A DNA stretch of 64,000 nt, taken from Psococerastis gibbosa. Lineage: Eukaryota > Arthropoda > Insecta > Psocodea > Psocidae. Where the stretch lies: positions 20,176,290-20,240,289 of the forward strand of contig OZ020489.1 in NCBI GenBank assembly GCA_963971405.1. Reading direction: 5' to 3'. The translations under genes and the position numbers were made by a program. Each line of letters opens with the position of its first letter. Within the stretch, counting starts at the first letter, position 1. The notes under the pieces were generated by a model. That model saw only the letters and a list, made by a program, of their open reading frames with translations, had not been told where the DNA came from and made no database searches. This document shows, piece by piece, positions 46,661-58,407 of the stretch.

Positions 46661-47001
46661 GAGTACGGAGAATGGCGTATAAGAAACAACGCTGAAATCG
46701 ACGCCGCTCTCAACGGAGAAGACATAGTAAGGTTCATTAAAGCACAACGATTAAGGTGGCTGGGACACGTTGTAAGGATGTCTGAAGAACGCATGCCACG
46801 AAAAATGTACAAAGCAAGCATGACGGGAAGACAACTGCCAGGACGGCCAAGAAACCGCTGGAAGGACGAGTTAGAGAATGACCTTCGCGAGTTGGGAGTC
46901 TCCAGATGGTGGAGCGTTGTGCAAAACCAAGAAGAATGGAGGAGTGTTGTCGAGCAGGCCAAAGCCCACCAAGGGCTGTAGAGCCGGAAGAAGAAGAAGA
47001 C
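46661..47001 (+). pseudogene. RTE/Jockey-type non-LTR ORF2 C-terminus
   Basis: An open frame (46661-46981) encodes RLRWLGHVVRMSEERMPRK, then GRPRNRWKDELENDLRELG and a final WRSVVEQAKAHQGL before the stop. This is the familiar C-terminal tail of many animal non-LTR ORF2 proteins. A short AAG/AGA repeat follows (46985-47001), consistent with a microsatellite-like 3' tail. The catalytic domains upstream are absent, so it is 5'-truncated. Confidence 0.82.
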
Positions 47002-47593
47002 AAAGCTTAACAATAATTAAAGGAAGTTATTATAATAAGAGATCAGATTATTTATTTTCCAAAGTTATGAATATTAAATAAAATTTCACAAGTGGCGCCT
47101 ACGCGTTTGGGTGCTTGGACTGTTCTGTTGTTTCCCTTCCCTTTCTTTCCTTTCCCTTCCCCTTTCCCTTTCTTTCCTAACTTTCCCTTCTAATGATTTT
47201 CTCCACTTTGGTAGGCACGGCCCTTTACTTTCAAATGGGCCCGTTTCATATACACTTCATCATCAGGATTTATATTGTCCGGAATAGCGTCGCGGGAAGG
47301 GGATTTTGTCCTTCCATTGCTGTTCCTTCCCGGATGATTCGCAGTTGTATGGGCACTCATCGGTTGTGTTCTGTCACCGACATGGTTCCATACTGCTGCG
47401 ATTTTAACCTGATCCTTTTTTTCCATTCGGTTACCGCCAGTGGAGGGAGTAGACATAGTTTCTGAATGTCTATGCTCTATCACTGGCTGTAATTTTACAG
47501 GTTTATAAACAATAACCGTGTAGGTAGGCAGGTGGTTGTATAGATTATAATACAAGCTGATATTATTATAGATATTATAATGTTCTATGTATA
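47002..47593. other. Unrecognised, with pyrimidine tract
   Basis: A CT-rich tract (about 47133-47190) is followed by a minus-strand frame (47190-47606) with no recognisable domain. Its downstream half is hydrophilic and rich in Asn, Asp and Lys. No start or splice context stands out. Confidence 0.35.
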
Positions 47594-47993
47594 AGTGATT
47601 GCACATTTTGATTGTTAGTCGCTGTCATCTTGCGACTGGTTGTTTGGCTCCTCTTGAGATTGAGGATTTTGTCTTCCCGATTTGGTTATTAAGCCCGGGA
47701 TTTTCCTATGTAATTTTGAGTGCTTCCACGTTCTTGAATATTTTTAATTCTTGGGTATACCTGGAAACAGGAAAACATATTTTAGTATTAATTATAACAA
47801 TTTATTTTCATTATCGTTGTGTCAATATGAGGACGTTTATGTCATGTCAATGCAGGAGACGACAGGGAACGCGGCCAGACTACATAAGCCGATGCCACCG
47901 CAGTGGAGTGCTCCACTGCAGCAGCCGACTGCCCAACAGCCGCCTCGGGCGACAGTTACACAGCAGCCGCAGCAACAGTTTCCACAAGCTTGG
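47594..47993 (+). pseudogene. Left end of the array: upstream part of a retroelement gag
   Basis: A frame (47751-48398) runs through this flank into the first unit. From 47892 on it encodes the Pro/Gln-rich text (PPQWSAPLQQP) that is repeated in every A unit, where it follows the antisense RT piece instead. This flank may therefore preserve the original sequence upstream of gag. No LTR could be defined. Confidence 0.5.
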
Positions 47994-49848
47994 CATACGC
48001 CACCACAGCACCAGAGTGCCCACCAGCCGTCACAAGCAACAGGCTGGCCACAGCCACCGCCGCCACATATGCCGCAGCAACCGCCGACCTGGCAACACCA
48101 GCAACCCTTTCATGGCAGCTCTTACGACCCGTTCCGGCATTCGACAGACATGAGTGGCTACAGGAAGCCCCTGGTTAAATTTCTGGGCGTCTGTCAGTCC
48201 CGAGACATCTGTATCTCTGGGAGGAAGAATTTGTACGAGACTTTGAGAGGCAAGCAAATCAGGATTTCCCATGGATTTAATCTATCCCGGTTTGCTAGAT
48301 CGATCTTCTCTCTTGGACGACAAAAACATCGTTTGAAGTGCACTTACCGGATCTGCAAAGTTGGAATTCCAGGAGGCGTTTACCGTCGTCCGGGGTGACG
48401 CAGCGCTACTACAGGAAGATGACACCGGGGCAGAGATCAGTAGAATTCTTGGCCAATATTCGGAATTGATGAGGTCAACCTTGTGCGCAACAACCTGTTG
48501 CCTCTCTACAGAGAAAAGTTGATTTTCGCGGACGTCTACATCTTCCGGCAACTAGAGGCAGCCTGTGCAGAAATAGAAGCAACAATTAATATTTGGCAGA
48601 CAAAAATACCGTATGTAAGTATGGCCGATGCGTACACCAACAAGGCAGCATCGGTGAATCTTTGTTACAATTGCGATTCGCTACACATTATTTTAAAGAT
48701 TGTGGGGCCGCCCGATGACATGGACCCTCCACATCCCGAATATGCGGATTATATTAAGGATTACTTTTCCAGCGCCAGAGCAGATCGAGCTGGCATGTGT
48801 AGGGCTGGCTGAGTAACCTTTCTTACGTGTCAAAATAGGGGAAACGTTTTTTCCGACGCTGGTAGACACGGGCGCTAATTCTTCCCTAATAGCAGCCCCT
48901 TACTGGGACATTTTGGTTACGAGTGGCTTCCGGGTGACGCCTACGTCTGGTCGAGTAAAGTTAGCCGACTCTTCATTGCACGCAGAGCACGTGGGAACCG
49001 CCTGGCAGCGAGTTTAACTTGGTTCCCGTATGGTCAACCATCGGTTCAACCTTCTTAAGGGCCTGAGGCAACAGTGCCTTATAGGCATTGATTTGTTGAT
49101 GAAATTAAAGGCCTCCATCGACGTGGCAGGTTTATTATTGGTACTAAAACCCTAACAGTTAAACAGTTGAACAAGACGGCCGCGAGAAATTAAATTAAAA
49201 CAATGTCAACGCGGGGTCCAGGCAATGAAGAGAAGCCAGCAAATACTATGCCGTTTCTCCGATCGCGAGTTGCCTTAACCAAAATGAAACGTGTGGATGC
49301 GACTACAAATAATAAAAAAAATTTATCAAGGAAGCCACCAGGAAGTCTCGGCCCATCTCCTCTTCAAACCATTGTGGAAAAAATAAAAAAAGACATCCAA
49401 GAAAGGAAAAGCAAGGCAACGTTTCCAGAAGTCTGCCTCCTCCTTCAAAGAATTTAAGGGTTGTACAGTCGCGGCGCAACTCTAGTGGTTCAATGTCTGT
49501 TTGACACTCCAAGGCTGTGATAGGGGTGGATTTGGCAGCCTCACTGATAGCTTTCAGCGCATTATTTCGGGCAATGTCCAGTCTTCGCATGTTAGCGACA
49601 CTTGCTGTACAGAAGGCTTCGCAGCAGTATTAAATAAGGGGTCTTATGTAAGATTTGTAGTTGGTGACTAGGACATCTTGCGTTGCACCCCAAGTGGTAC
49701 CTGCTAATCTTTTCAACATGCATACTCTCTTACAGGCCTTTGTTGCTGCGCCATCGATATTTTTTTGTCCAAACGCATGCCGACTGCCCAACAGCCGCCT
49801 CGGGCGACAGTTACACAGCAGCCGCAGCAACAGTTTTCACAAGCTTGG
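47994..49848 (+). repeat. Array unit U1 (type A, 1855 bp)
   Basis: The anchor for all units is 'catacgccaccacagcacc'. Order: Pro/Gln-rich gag, gag core frame 48483-48812 (NNLLPLYREKLIFADVY), remnant of the first zinc knuckle (CYNCD), retropepsin 48832-49155 (LVDTGANSSLIA, later IGIDLL), an 84-codon frame of unknown nature (49203-49457), then the antisense RT piece. The next gag start lacks 36 bp, which accounts for the 1855-bp length. Confidence 0.85.
49442..49780 (-). pseudogene. Antisense non-LTR RT piece in U1
   Basis: 339 bp. The minus strand encodes LKRLAGTTWGATQDVLV and, after a TAA, RRLDIARNNALKAIS and TPITALECQTDIEPLELRR, the thumb region of a Jockey-like RT. The TAA is common to all five array copies. 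Confidence 0.8.
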
Positions 49849-50689
49849 CATACGCCACCACAGCACCAGAGTGCCCACCAGCCGTCACAAGCAACAGGCT
49901 GGCCACAGCCACCGCCGCCACATATGCCGCAGCAACCGCCGACCTGGCAACACCAGCAACCCTTTCATGGCAGCTCTTACGACCCGTTCCGGCATTCGAC
50001 AGACATGAGTGGCTACAGGAAGCCCCTGGTTAAATTTCTGGGCGTCTGTCAGTCCCGAGACATCTGTATCTCTGGGAGGAAGAATTTGTACGAGACTTTG
50101 AGAGGCAAGCAAATCAGGACTTCCCATGGATTTAATCTATCCCGGTTTGCTAGATCGATCTTCTCTCTCGGACGACAAAAACATGGTTTGAAGTGCACTT
50201 ACCGGATCTGCAAAGTTGGAATTCCAGGAGGCGTTTACCGTCGTCCGGGGTGACGCAGCGCTACTACAGGAAGATGACACCGGGGCAGAGATCAGTAGAA
50301 TTCTTGGCCAATATTCGGAATTGATGAGGTCAACCTTGTGCGCAACAACCTGTTGCCTCTCTACAGAGAAAAGTTGATTTTCGCGGACGTCTACATCTTC
50401 CGGCAACTAGAGGCAGCCTGTGCAGAAATAGAAGCAACAATTAATATTGGGCAGACAAAAATACCGTATGTAAGTATGGCCGATGCGTACACCAACAAGG
50501 CAGCAGCGGTGAATCTTTGTTACAATTGCGATTCGCTACACATTATTTTAAAGATTGTGGGGCCGCCCGATGACATGGACCCTCCACATCCCGAATTTGC
50601 GGATAATATTAAGGATTACTTTTCCGGCGCCAGAGCAGATCGAGCTGGCATGTGTAGGGCTGGCTGAGTGACCTTTCTTACGTGTCAAA

Positions 50690-50872
50690 ATGGGGGAAAC
50701 GTTATTTCCGACGCTGGCAGACACGGGCGCTAATTCTGCCCTAATAGCAGCCCCTTACTGGGACATGTTGGTTACGAGGGGCTTCCGGGTGACGCCTACG
50801 TCTGGTCGAGTAAAGTTAGCCGACTCTTCATTGCACGCAGAGCTCGTGGGAACCGCCTGGCAGCGAGTTTAA
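50690..50872 (+). pseudogene. Retropepsin fragment, B type (U2)
   Basis: A 60-codon open frame with the catalytic triplet at codons 11-13 (LADTGANSALIA). After the stop the same frame continues with the second conserved block (CLIGIDLLLKLKAS, about 50930-50970). It is the aspartic protease of an LTR retroelement. The B-type form differs from the A type by several coding changes and is shared only with U6. Confidence 0.8.
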
Positions 50873-51261
50873 GTTGGTTCCCGTATGATCAACCATCGGT
50901 TCAACCTTCTTAAGGGTCTGAGGCAACCGTGCCTTATAGGCATTGATTTGTTGTTGAAATTAAAGGCCTCTATCGACGTTACAGGTTCATTATTGGTACT
51001 TAAACCCTTCCAGAAACAGTTGAACAAGACGGACGCGAGAGACTAAATTAAAACAATGTCGACGCGGGGTCAAGGTAATGAAGAAAAGCCAGCAAAAACT
51101 ATTCCGTTTCTCCGATCGAGAGCTGCCTTAACCGAGACGAAACGTGTGGATTCGAATACAAATAATATAAAAGTTGTATCAAGGAAGCCACCAGGAAGTC
51201 ACGGCCCATCTCCTCATCAAACCATTGTGGAAAAATAAAAAAAGACATCCAAGAAAGAAGG

Positions 51262-52640
51262 GAAATGTGATACGACGGACTCCATATCCCCCAAAGAATC
51301 CATGACACAGGAGGAAGTGCACAAACCGTGTGAAGTTGAGCATAAAGCCACAAGGGAAAGAGAAAACCTTTTCTAGACGACTTAAGAGAAAAATGCAGAA
51401 ATGCAGAAGCAAGCAAGCAAAGACGATTGGCTTAAACAACCAGACCCGAGATGGAGCCACACAAACCTCACAAATAATTGCACCAAGCAAGATATTTGTC
51501 GAAGCTGGAATCCAAAGAGACCACCGGAACAATGAGGCAGCCAAGCAAACTGTGCCATTCAGCAGCAGCCGCCACAGAGCACCCCAAACTGAGCCACGCA
51601 ACAGCAGTAGCAACCACGGCACACAAACTAAGCCACCCAGACAGCTGGAGACGACCAGAGAAGGAGTCAAGTCCGTGATACATGCTGTAACGAATGCGTA
51701 CGGTATAAAGGGGGCCGTTCTCCAAAAAGACTACAGGACTGTCGCATCAATCCTAATTAACGGCTCCGAAATAAAATTTGATAGGGTCATAGTAGACAAG
51801 GGATAGCTACTCCATGCCGGATCTTTATGAGTTTCTGCCATCAAAGCTGAGTGCAAAGAAATACTGGTACTCGGGCACTCCAACCCAATTCCTAACCTGG
51901 ACAGGGAAAAAGTGTGCCCCTCTGGTTTAAAATTCCATAGGCCTGATATATATGGGGCAAAATTACAGAGGAAATATCGACCACACGTCGCTGCCCCGCT
52001 GACCTATGCTTTGCATTAAAAGATTTATACAAAAACATTCACACTACAATCAAAGTAGTGACGTCACTTGAACAAATCCCGATTAGCCAAAACACGCCAT
52101 TGCCAAACTATCCAAACAATATATACCTTACTTTCACTAAAATTGAAAAAAGGAGAGTTAATCAAGCAGGGAGTACAGGAATATGGAAATCAATGTTATA
52201 CTGACCATGAACTGCAGGGTGGTTGCACAGACAACATAGCGATTGTAAGGCTAAATCGTGAGGAAAATCACATCTACCACAGCGTTCCACATGCTATTGC
52301 TGCCATTAGTAAGCACAAACAATCTTTGAAATACATAACAGCTGCTGCCGATGACTCTCTTTCAAGATTTATAGTGGCAACAACAAACAAAAACATCGAT
52401 GAATGGAATCAGCTGTGGCTAATTACCTGTACGTCAAAACAAATTGTGACAGCTGAGGCCACTGCGTCAGAGAAAACAGACTCTGCACTTGACACCTGCT
52501 CAAGCCGTGGACCTAAACACTATAGTACTATACAGGCAATTAATACTCCCGACATGAGAACGCAGGATGGATGGTTAGACGATTGTGACCTCCAACAGTA
52601 TATAGAGGGAATAGAACGAAAACTAAACGACCAAACGAAG
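51262..52640 (+). pseudogene. Endogenous viral element: SF1 helicase remnant, copy B1 (motif I deleted)
   Basis: This is a copy of the helicase-like sequence described at 59990-61995. Visible are motif Ia (TREGVKSV, near 51653), motif II VIVDKG (51786-51803), motif III VLGHSNPIP (51867-51893), motif IV around 51980-52000, motif V HELQGGCTDNIAIVRL (52206-52253) and motif VI PHAIAAISKHKQSLKY (52287-52334). The segment carrying motif I and about 600 bp of flank is missing at about 51650, relative to the other copy. Motifs lie in different frames separated by stops; only 52068-52799 stays open. It is a dead gene fragment. Origin from an alphavirus-like positive-strand RNA virus is inferred from the motif set. 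Confidence 0.85.
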
Positions 52641-53270
52641 CATACGCCACCACAGCACCAGAGTGCCCACCAGCCGTCAAACAACAGGCTGGCCACAGCC
52701 ACCGCCGACCTGCCAACACCAGCAACCCTTTTATGGCCGCACTTACGACCCGTTCCGGCATTCGAAAGACATGAGTGGCTACAGGAAGACCCTGGTTAAA
52801 TTTCTGGGCGTCTGTCGTTCCCGAGACATTTGTTTCTCTGGGAGCAAGAATTTGTACGAGACTTTGAGAGGCAAGCAAATCAGGACTTCCGATGGATTTA
52901 ATCTATCCTGGCTTGCTAGATCGATCTTCTCTCTCGGACGGCAAAAACATGGTTTGAAGTGCACTTACCGAATCTGCAGAGTTGGAATTCCAGGAGGCGT
53001 TCACTGTCGTCCGGGGTGACGCAGCGCTACTACAGGAAGATGAAACCGGGGCAGAGATCAGTAGAATTCTTGGCCAATATTCGGAATTGATGAGGTCAAC
53101 CTTGTGCGCAACAACCTGTTGCCTCTCTACAGAGAAAAGTTGATTTTCGCGGACGTTTACAGCTTCCGGCAACTAGAGGCAGCCTGTGTAGAAATAGAAG
53201 CAAATATTAATATTGGGCAGACAAAAATACCGTATGTATGTATGGCCGATGCGTACACCAACTTAAAGGC

Positions 53271-53460
53271 AGCAGCGCTGAGCCTTTGTTACAATTGCGA
53301 TTCGCTAAAACATTTTTTTTAAGATTGAGGGGCCGCCCGCCGTGAATTTTGCGGATATTGTGGCCAAAAGGGCGTGGATGAACACAGTGAGTGCCCACAA
53401 AGTCAGAGGGCGAAATACTGGAAGACCGCTAACCACGGAACCAGCAACACCACCGATGAC
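53271..53460 (+). pseudogene. Gag zinc-knuckle region, intact spacing only in U3
   Basis: First knuckle: CYNCDSLKH, then a frame with stops. Second knuckle: FCGYCGQKGVDEHSEC (53347-53394), pattern C-X2-C-X7-H-X2-C. The A and B units elsewhere go directly from 'gccgcccg' to 'atgacatgg', having lost 116 bp between two CCG triplets. Two knuckles in series are typical of LTR retroelement nucleocapsid, which supports the gag reading of the upstream frames. Confidence 0.75.
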
Positions 53461-54182
53461 ATGGACCCTCCACATCCCGAATATGCGGATTATATTAAGG
53501 ATTACTTTTCCAGCGCCAGAGCAGATCGAGCTGGCATGTGTAGGGCTGGCTGAGTGACCTTTCTTACGTGTCAAAATAGGGGAAACGTTTTTTCCGACGC
53601 TGGTAGACACGGGCGCTAATTCTTCCCTAATAGCAGCCCCTTACTGGGACATTTTGGTTACGAGTGGCTTCCGGGTGACGCCTACGTCTGGTCGAGTAAA
53701 GTTAGCCGACTCTTCATTGCACGCAGAGCTCGTGGGAACCGCCTGGCAGCGAGTTTAACTTGGTTCCCGTATGGTCAACCATCGGTTCAACCTTCTTAAG
53801 GGCCTGAGGCAACAGTGCCTTATAGGCATTGATTTGTTGATGAAATTAAAGGCCTCCATCGACGTGGCAGGTTTATTATTGGTACTAAAACCCTAACAGT
53901 TAAACAGTTGAACAAGACGGCCGCGAGAAACTAAATTAAAACAATGTCAACGCGGGGTCCAGGCAATGAAGAGAAGCCAGCAAATACTATGCCGTTTCTC
54001 CGATCGCGAGTTGCCTTAACCAAAATGAAACGTGTGGATCCGACTACAAATAATAAAAAAGTTGTATCAAGGAAGCCACCAGGAAGTCACGGCCCATCTC
54101 CTCTTCAAACCATTGTGGAAAAAATAAAAAAAGACATCCAAGAAAGGAAAAGCAAGGCATCGTTTCCAGAAGTCTTCCTCCT

Positions 54183-54521
54183 CCTTCAAAGAATTTAAGG
54201 GTTGTACAGTCGCGGCGCAACTCTAGTGGTTCAATGTCTGTTTGACACTCCAAGGCTGTGATAGGGGTGGATTTGGCAGCCCCACTGATAGCTTTCAGCG
54301 CATTATTTCGGGCAATGTCCAGTTTTCGCATGTTAGGGACACTTGCTGTACAGAAGGCTTCGCAGCAGTATTAAATAAGGGGTCTTATGTATGATTTGTA
54401 GTTGGTGACTAGGACATCTTGCGTTGCACCCCAAGTGGTACCTGCTAATCTTTTCAACATGCATACTCTCTTACAGGCCTTTGTTGCTGCGCCATCGATA
54501 TTTTTTTGTCCAAACGCATGC
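54183..54521 (-). pseudogene. Antisense non-LTR RT piece in U3
   Basis: 339 bp, with the same ends and the same internal TAA as in U1. One difference is 'gttagggac' for 'gttagcgac' near the middle. Confidence 0.8.
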
Positions 54522-54625
54522 CGATGCCACCGCAGTGGAGTGCTCCACTGCAGCAGCCGACTGCCCAACAGCCGCCTCGGGCGACAGTTACACTGCAGCC
54601 GCAGCAACAGTTTCCACAAGCTTGG

Positions 54626-56516
54626 CATACGCCACCACAGCACCAGAGTGCCCACCAGCCATCACAAGCAACAGGCTGGCAACAGCCACCGCCGCCACAT
54701 ATGCCGCAGCAACCGCCGACCTGGCAACACCAGCAACCCTTTCATGGCAGCTCTTACGACCCGTTCCGGCATTCGACAGACATGAGTGGCTACAGGAAGC
54801 CCCTGGTTAAATTTCTGGGCGTCTGTCAGTCCCGAGACATCTGTATCTCTGGGAGGAAGAATTTGTACGAGACTTTGAGAGGCAAGCAAATCAGGACTTC
54901 CCATGGATTTAATCTATCCCGGTTTGCTAGATCGATCTTCTCTCTCGGACGACAAAAACATGGTTTGAAGTGCACTTACCGGATCTGCAAAGTTGGAATT
55001 CCAGGAGGCGTTTACCGTCGTCCGGGGTGACGCAGCGCTACAACAGGAAGATGACACCGGGGCAGAGATCAGTAGAATTCTTGGCCAATATTCGGAATTG
55101 ATGAGGTCAACCTTGTGCGCAACAACCTGTTGCCTCTCTACAGAGAAAAGTTGATTTTCGCGGAAGTTTACAGCTTCCGGCAACTAGAGGCAGCCTGTGT
55201 AGAAATAGAAGCAACAATTAATATTGGGCAGACAAAAATACCGTATGTAAGTATGGCCGATGCGTACACCAACAAGGCAGCAGCGGTGAATCTTTGTTAC
55301 AATTGCGATTCGCTACACATTATTTTAAAGATTGTGGGGCCGCCCGATGACATGGACGCTCCACATCCCGAATTTGCGGATAATATTAAGGATTACTTTT
55401 CCGGCGCCAGAGCAGATCGAGCTGGCATGTGTAGGGCTGGCTGAGTGACCTTTCTTACGTGTCAAAATAGGGGAAACGTTTTTTCCGACGCTGGTAGACA
55501 CGGGCGCTAATTCTTCCCTAATAGCAGCCCCTTACTGGGACATTTTGGTTACGAGTGGCTTCCGGGTGACGCCTACGTCTGGTCGAGTAAAGTTAGCCGA
55601 CTCTTCATTGCACGCAGAGCTCGTGGGAACCGCCTGGCAGCGAGTTTAACTTGGTTCCCGTATGGTCAACCATCGGTTCAACCTTCTTAAGGTTCTGAGG
55701 CAACAGTGCCTTATAGGCATTGATTTGTTGATGAAATTAAAGGCCTCCATCGACGTGGCAGGTTTATTATTGGTACTAAAACCCTAACAGTTAAACAGTT
55801 GAACAAGACGGCCGCGAGAAACTAAATTAAAACAATGTCAACGCGGGGTCCAGGCAATGAAGAGAAGCCAGCAAATACTATGCCGTTTCTCCGATCGCGA
55901 GTTGCCTTAACCAAAATGAAACGTGTGGATCCGACTACAAATAATAAAAAAGTTGTATCAAGGAAGCCACCAGGAAGTCACGGCCCATCTCCTCTTCAAA
56001 CCATTGTGGAAAAAATAAAAAAAAACATCCAAGAAAGGAAAAGCAAGGCAACGTTTCCAGAAGTCTTCCTCCTCCTTCAAAGAATTTAAGGGTTGTACAG
56101 TCGCGGCGCAACTCTAGTGGTTCAATGTCTGTTTGACACTCCAAGGCTGTGATAGGGGTCGATTTGGCAGCCCCACTGATAGCTTTCAGCGCATTATTTC
56201 GGGCAATGTCCAGTTTTCGCATGTTAGCGACACTTGCTGTACAGAAGGCTTCGCAGCAGTATTAAATAAGGGGTCTTATGTATGATTTGTAGTTGGTGAC
56301 TAGGACATCTTGCGTTGCACCCCAAGTGGTACCTGCTAATCTTTTCAACATGCATACTCTCTTACAGGCCTTTGTTGCTGCGCCATCGATATTTTTTTGT
56401 CCAAACGCATGCCGATGCCACCGCAGTGGAGTGCTCCACTGCAGCAGCCGACTGCCCAACAGCCGCCTCGGGCTACAGTTACACTGCAGCCGCAGCAACA
56501 GTTTCCACAAGCTTGG
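54626..56516 (+). repeat. Array unit U4 (type A, 1891 bp)
   Basis: Standard unit. Gag core frame 55115-55444, protease about 55464-55785 (A type), 84-codon frame 55835-56089, antisense RT at the end. It differs from U5 by only a handful of bases by eye. Confidence 0.88.
56074..56412 (-). pseudogene. Antisense non-LTR RT piece in U4
   Basis: 339 bp, same borders and stop as the other copies. Confidence 0.8.
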
Positions 56517-58407
56517 CATACGCCACCACAGCACCAGAGTGCCCACCAGCCGTCACAAGCAACAGGCTGGCAACAGCCACCGCCGCCACATATGCCGCAG
56601 CAACCGCCGACCTGGCAACACCAGCAACCCTTTCATGGCAGCTCTTACGACCCGTTCCGGCATTCGACAGACATGAGTGGCTACAGGAAGCCCCTGGTTA
56701 AATTTCTGGGCGTCTGTCAGTCCCGAGACATCTGTATCTCTGGGAGGAAGAATTTGTACGAGACTTTGAGAGGCAAGCAAATCAGGACTTCCCATGGATT
56801 TAATCTATCCCGGTTTGCTAGATCGATCTTCTCTCTCGGACGACAAAAACATGGTTTGAAGTGCACTTACCGGATCTGCAAAGTTGGAATTCCAGGAGGC
56901 GTTTACCGTCGTCCGGGGTGACGCAGCGCTACAACAGGAAGATGACACCGGGGCAGAGATCAGTAGAATTCTTGGCCAATATTCGGAATTGATGAGGTCA
57001 ACCTTGTGCGCAACAACCTGTTGCCTCTCTACAGAGAAAAGTTGATTTTCGCGGACGTTTACAGCTTCCGGCAACTAGAGGCAGCCTGTGTAGAAATAGA
57101 AGCAACAATTAATATTGGGCAGACAAAAATACCGTATGTAAGTATGGCCGATGCGTACACCAACAAGGCAGCAGCGGTGAATCTTTGTTACAATTGCGAT
57201 TCGCTACACATTATTTTAAAGATTGTGGGGCCGCCCGATGACATGGACGCCCCACATCCCGAATTTGCGGATAATATTAAGGATTACTTTTCCGGCGCCA
57301 GAGCAGATCGAGCTGGCATGTGTAGGGCTGGCTGAGTGACCTTTCTTACGTGTCAAAATAGGGGAAACGTTTTTTCCGACGCTGGTAGACACGGGCGCTA
57401 ATTCTTCCCTAATAGCAGCCCCTTACTGGGACATTTTGGTTACGAGTGGCTTCCGGGTGACGCCTACGTCTGGTCGAGTAAAGTTAGCCGACTCTTCATT
57501 GCACGCAGAGCTCGTGGGAACCGCCTGGCAGCGAGTTTAACTTGGTTCCCGTATGGTCAACCATCGGTTCAACCTTCTTAAGGGCCTGAGGCAACAGTGC
57601 CTTATAGGCATTGATTTGTTGATGAAATTAAAGGCCTCCATCGACGTGGCAGGCTTATTATTGGTACTAAAACCCTAACAGTTAAACAGTTGAACAAGAC
57701 GGCCGCGAGAAACTAAATTAAAACAATGTCAACGCGGGGTCCAGGCAATGAAGAGAAGCCAGCAAATACTATGCCGTTTCTCCGATCGCGAGTTGCCTTA
57801 ACCAAAATGAAACGTGTGGATCCGACTACAAATAATAAAAAAGTTGTATCAAGGAAGCCACCAGGAAGTCACGGCCCATCTCCTCTTCAAACCATTGTGG
57901 AAAAAATAAAAAAAGACATCCAAGAAAGGAAAAGCAAGGCAACGTTTCCAGAAGTCTTCCTCCTCCTTCAAAGAATTTAAGGGTTGTACAGTCGCGGCGC
58001 AACTCTAGTGGTTCAATGTCTGTTTGACACTCCAAGGCTGTGATAGGGGTGGATTTGGCAGCCCCACTGATAGCTTTCAGCGCATTATTTCGGGCAATGT
58101 CCAGTTTTCGCATGTTAGCGACACTTGCTGTACAGAAGGCTTCGCAGCAGTATTAAATAAGGGGTCTTATGTAAGATTTGTAGTTGGTGACTAGGACATC
58201 TTGCGTTGCACCCCAAGTGGTACCTGCTAATCTTTTCAACATGCATACTCTCTTACAGGCCGTTGTTGCTGCGCCATCGATATTTTTTTGTCCAAACGCA
58301 TGCCGATGCCACCGCAGTGGAGTGCTCCACTGCAGCAGCCGACTGCCCAACAGCCGCCTCGGGCGACAGTTACACTGCAGCCGCAGCAACAGTTTCCACA
58401 AGCTTGG
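56517..58407 (+). repeat. Array unit U5 (type A, 1891 bp)
   Basis: Same length as U4 to the base. Gag core frame 57006-57335, protease about 57355-57676, 84-codon frame 57726-57980. Confidence 0.88.
57965..58303 (-). pseudogene. Antisense non-LTR RT piece in U5
   Basis: 339 bp, same borders and stop as the other copies. Confidence 0.8.

Larger units (their letters stand above)
49849..52640 (+). repeat. Array unit U2 (type B, 2792 bp, carries viral helicase remnant)
   Basis: Gag here is A-like (core frame 50338-50667), but from the protease on it is B type: MGETLFPTLADTGANS (frame 50690-50872) instead of the A-type VKIGETFF form. The 'MSTRG' frame (51056-51238) then continues, past the point where A units switch to antisense RT (about 51262), into about 1.4 kb of virus-derived sequence up to 52640. 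Confidence 0.85.
52641..54625 (+). repeat. Array unit U3 (type A, keeps second zinc knuckle, 1985 bp)
   Basis: The gag start is the short B-type form (in frame with the preceding helicase frame), and the gag core frame is 53104-53322. Unlike all other units it has 116 extra bp (53340-53455) that encode a second gag knuckle. The protease (about 53577-53890) is A type again, followed by the 84-codon frame 53944-54198. Confidence 0.85.

Noticed and set aside
47190-47606. 138-codon minus-strand frame as a gene
   Set aside because: No recognisable domain, no splice or start context, and it neighbours low-complexity sequence; kept only as unrecognised sequence.
49303-49590. Repeated 80-95-codon minus-strand frames in every unit as conserved genes
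   Set aside because: Part is genuine antisense RT debris; the rest (and the 80-codon frames opposite gag) are shadows that repeat because the DNA repeats.
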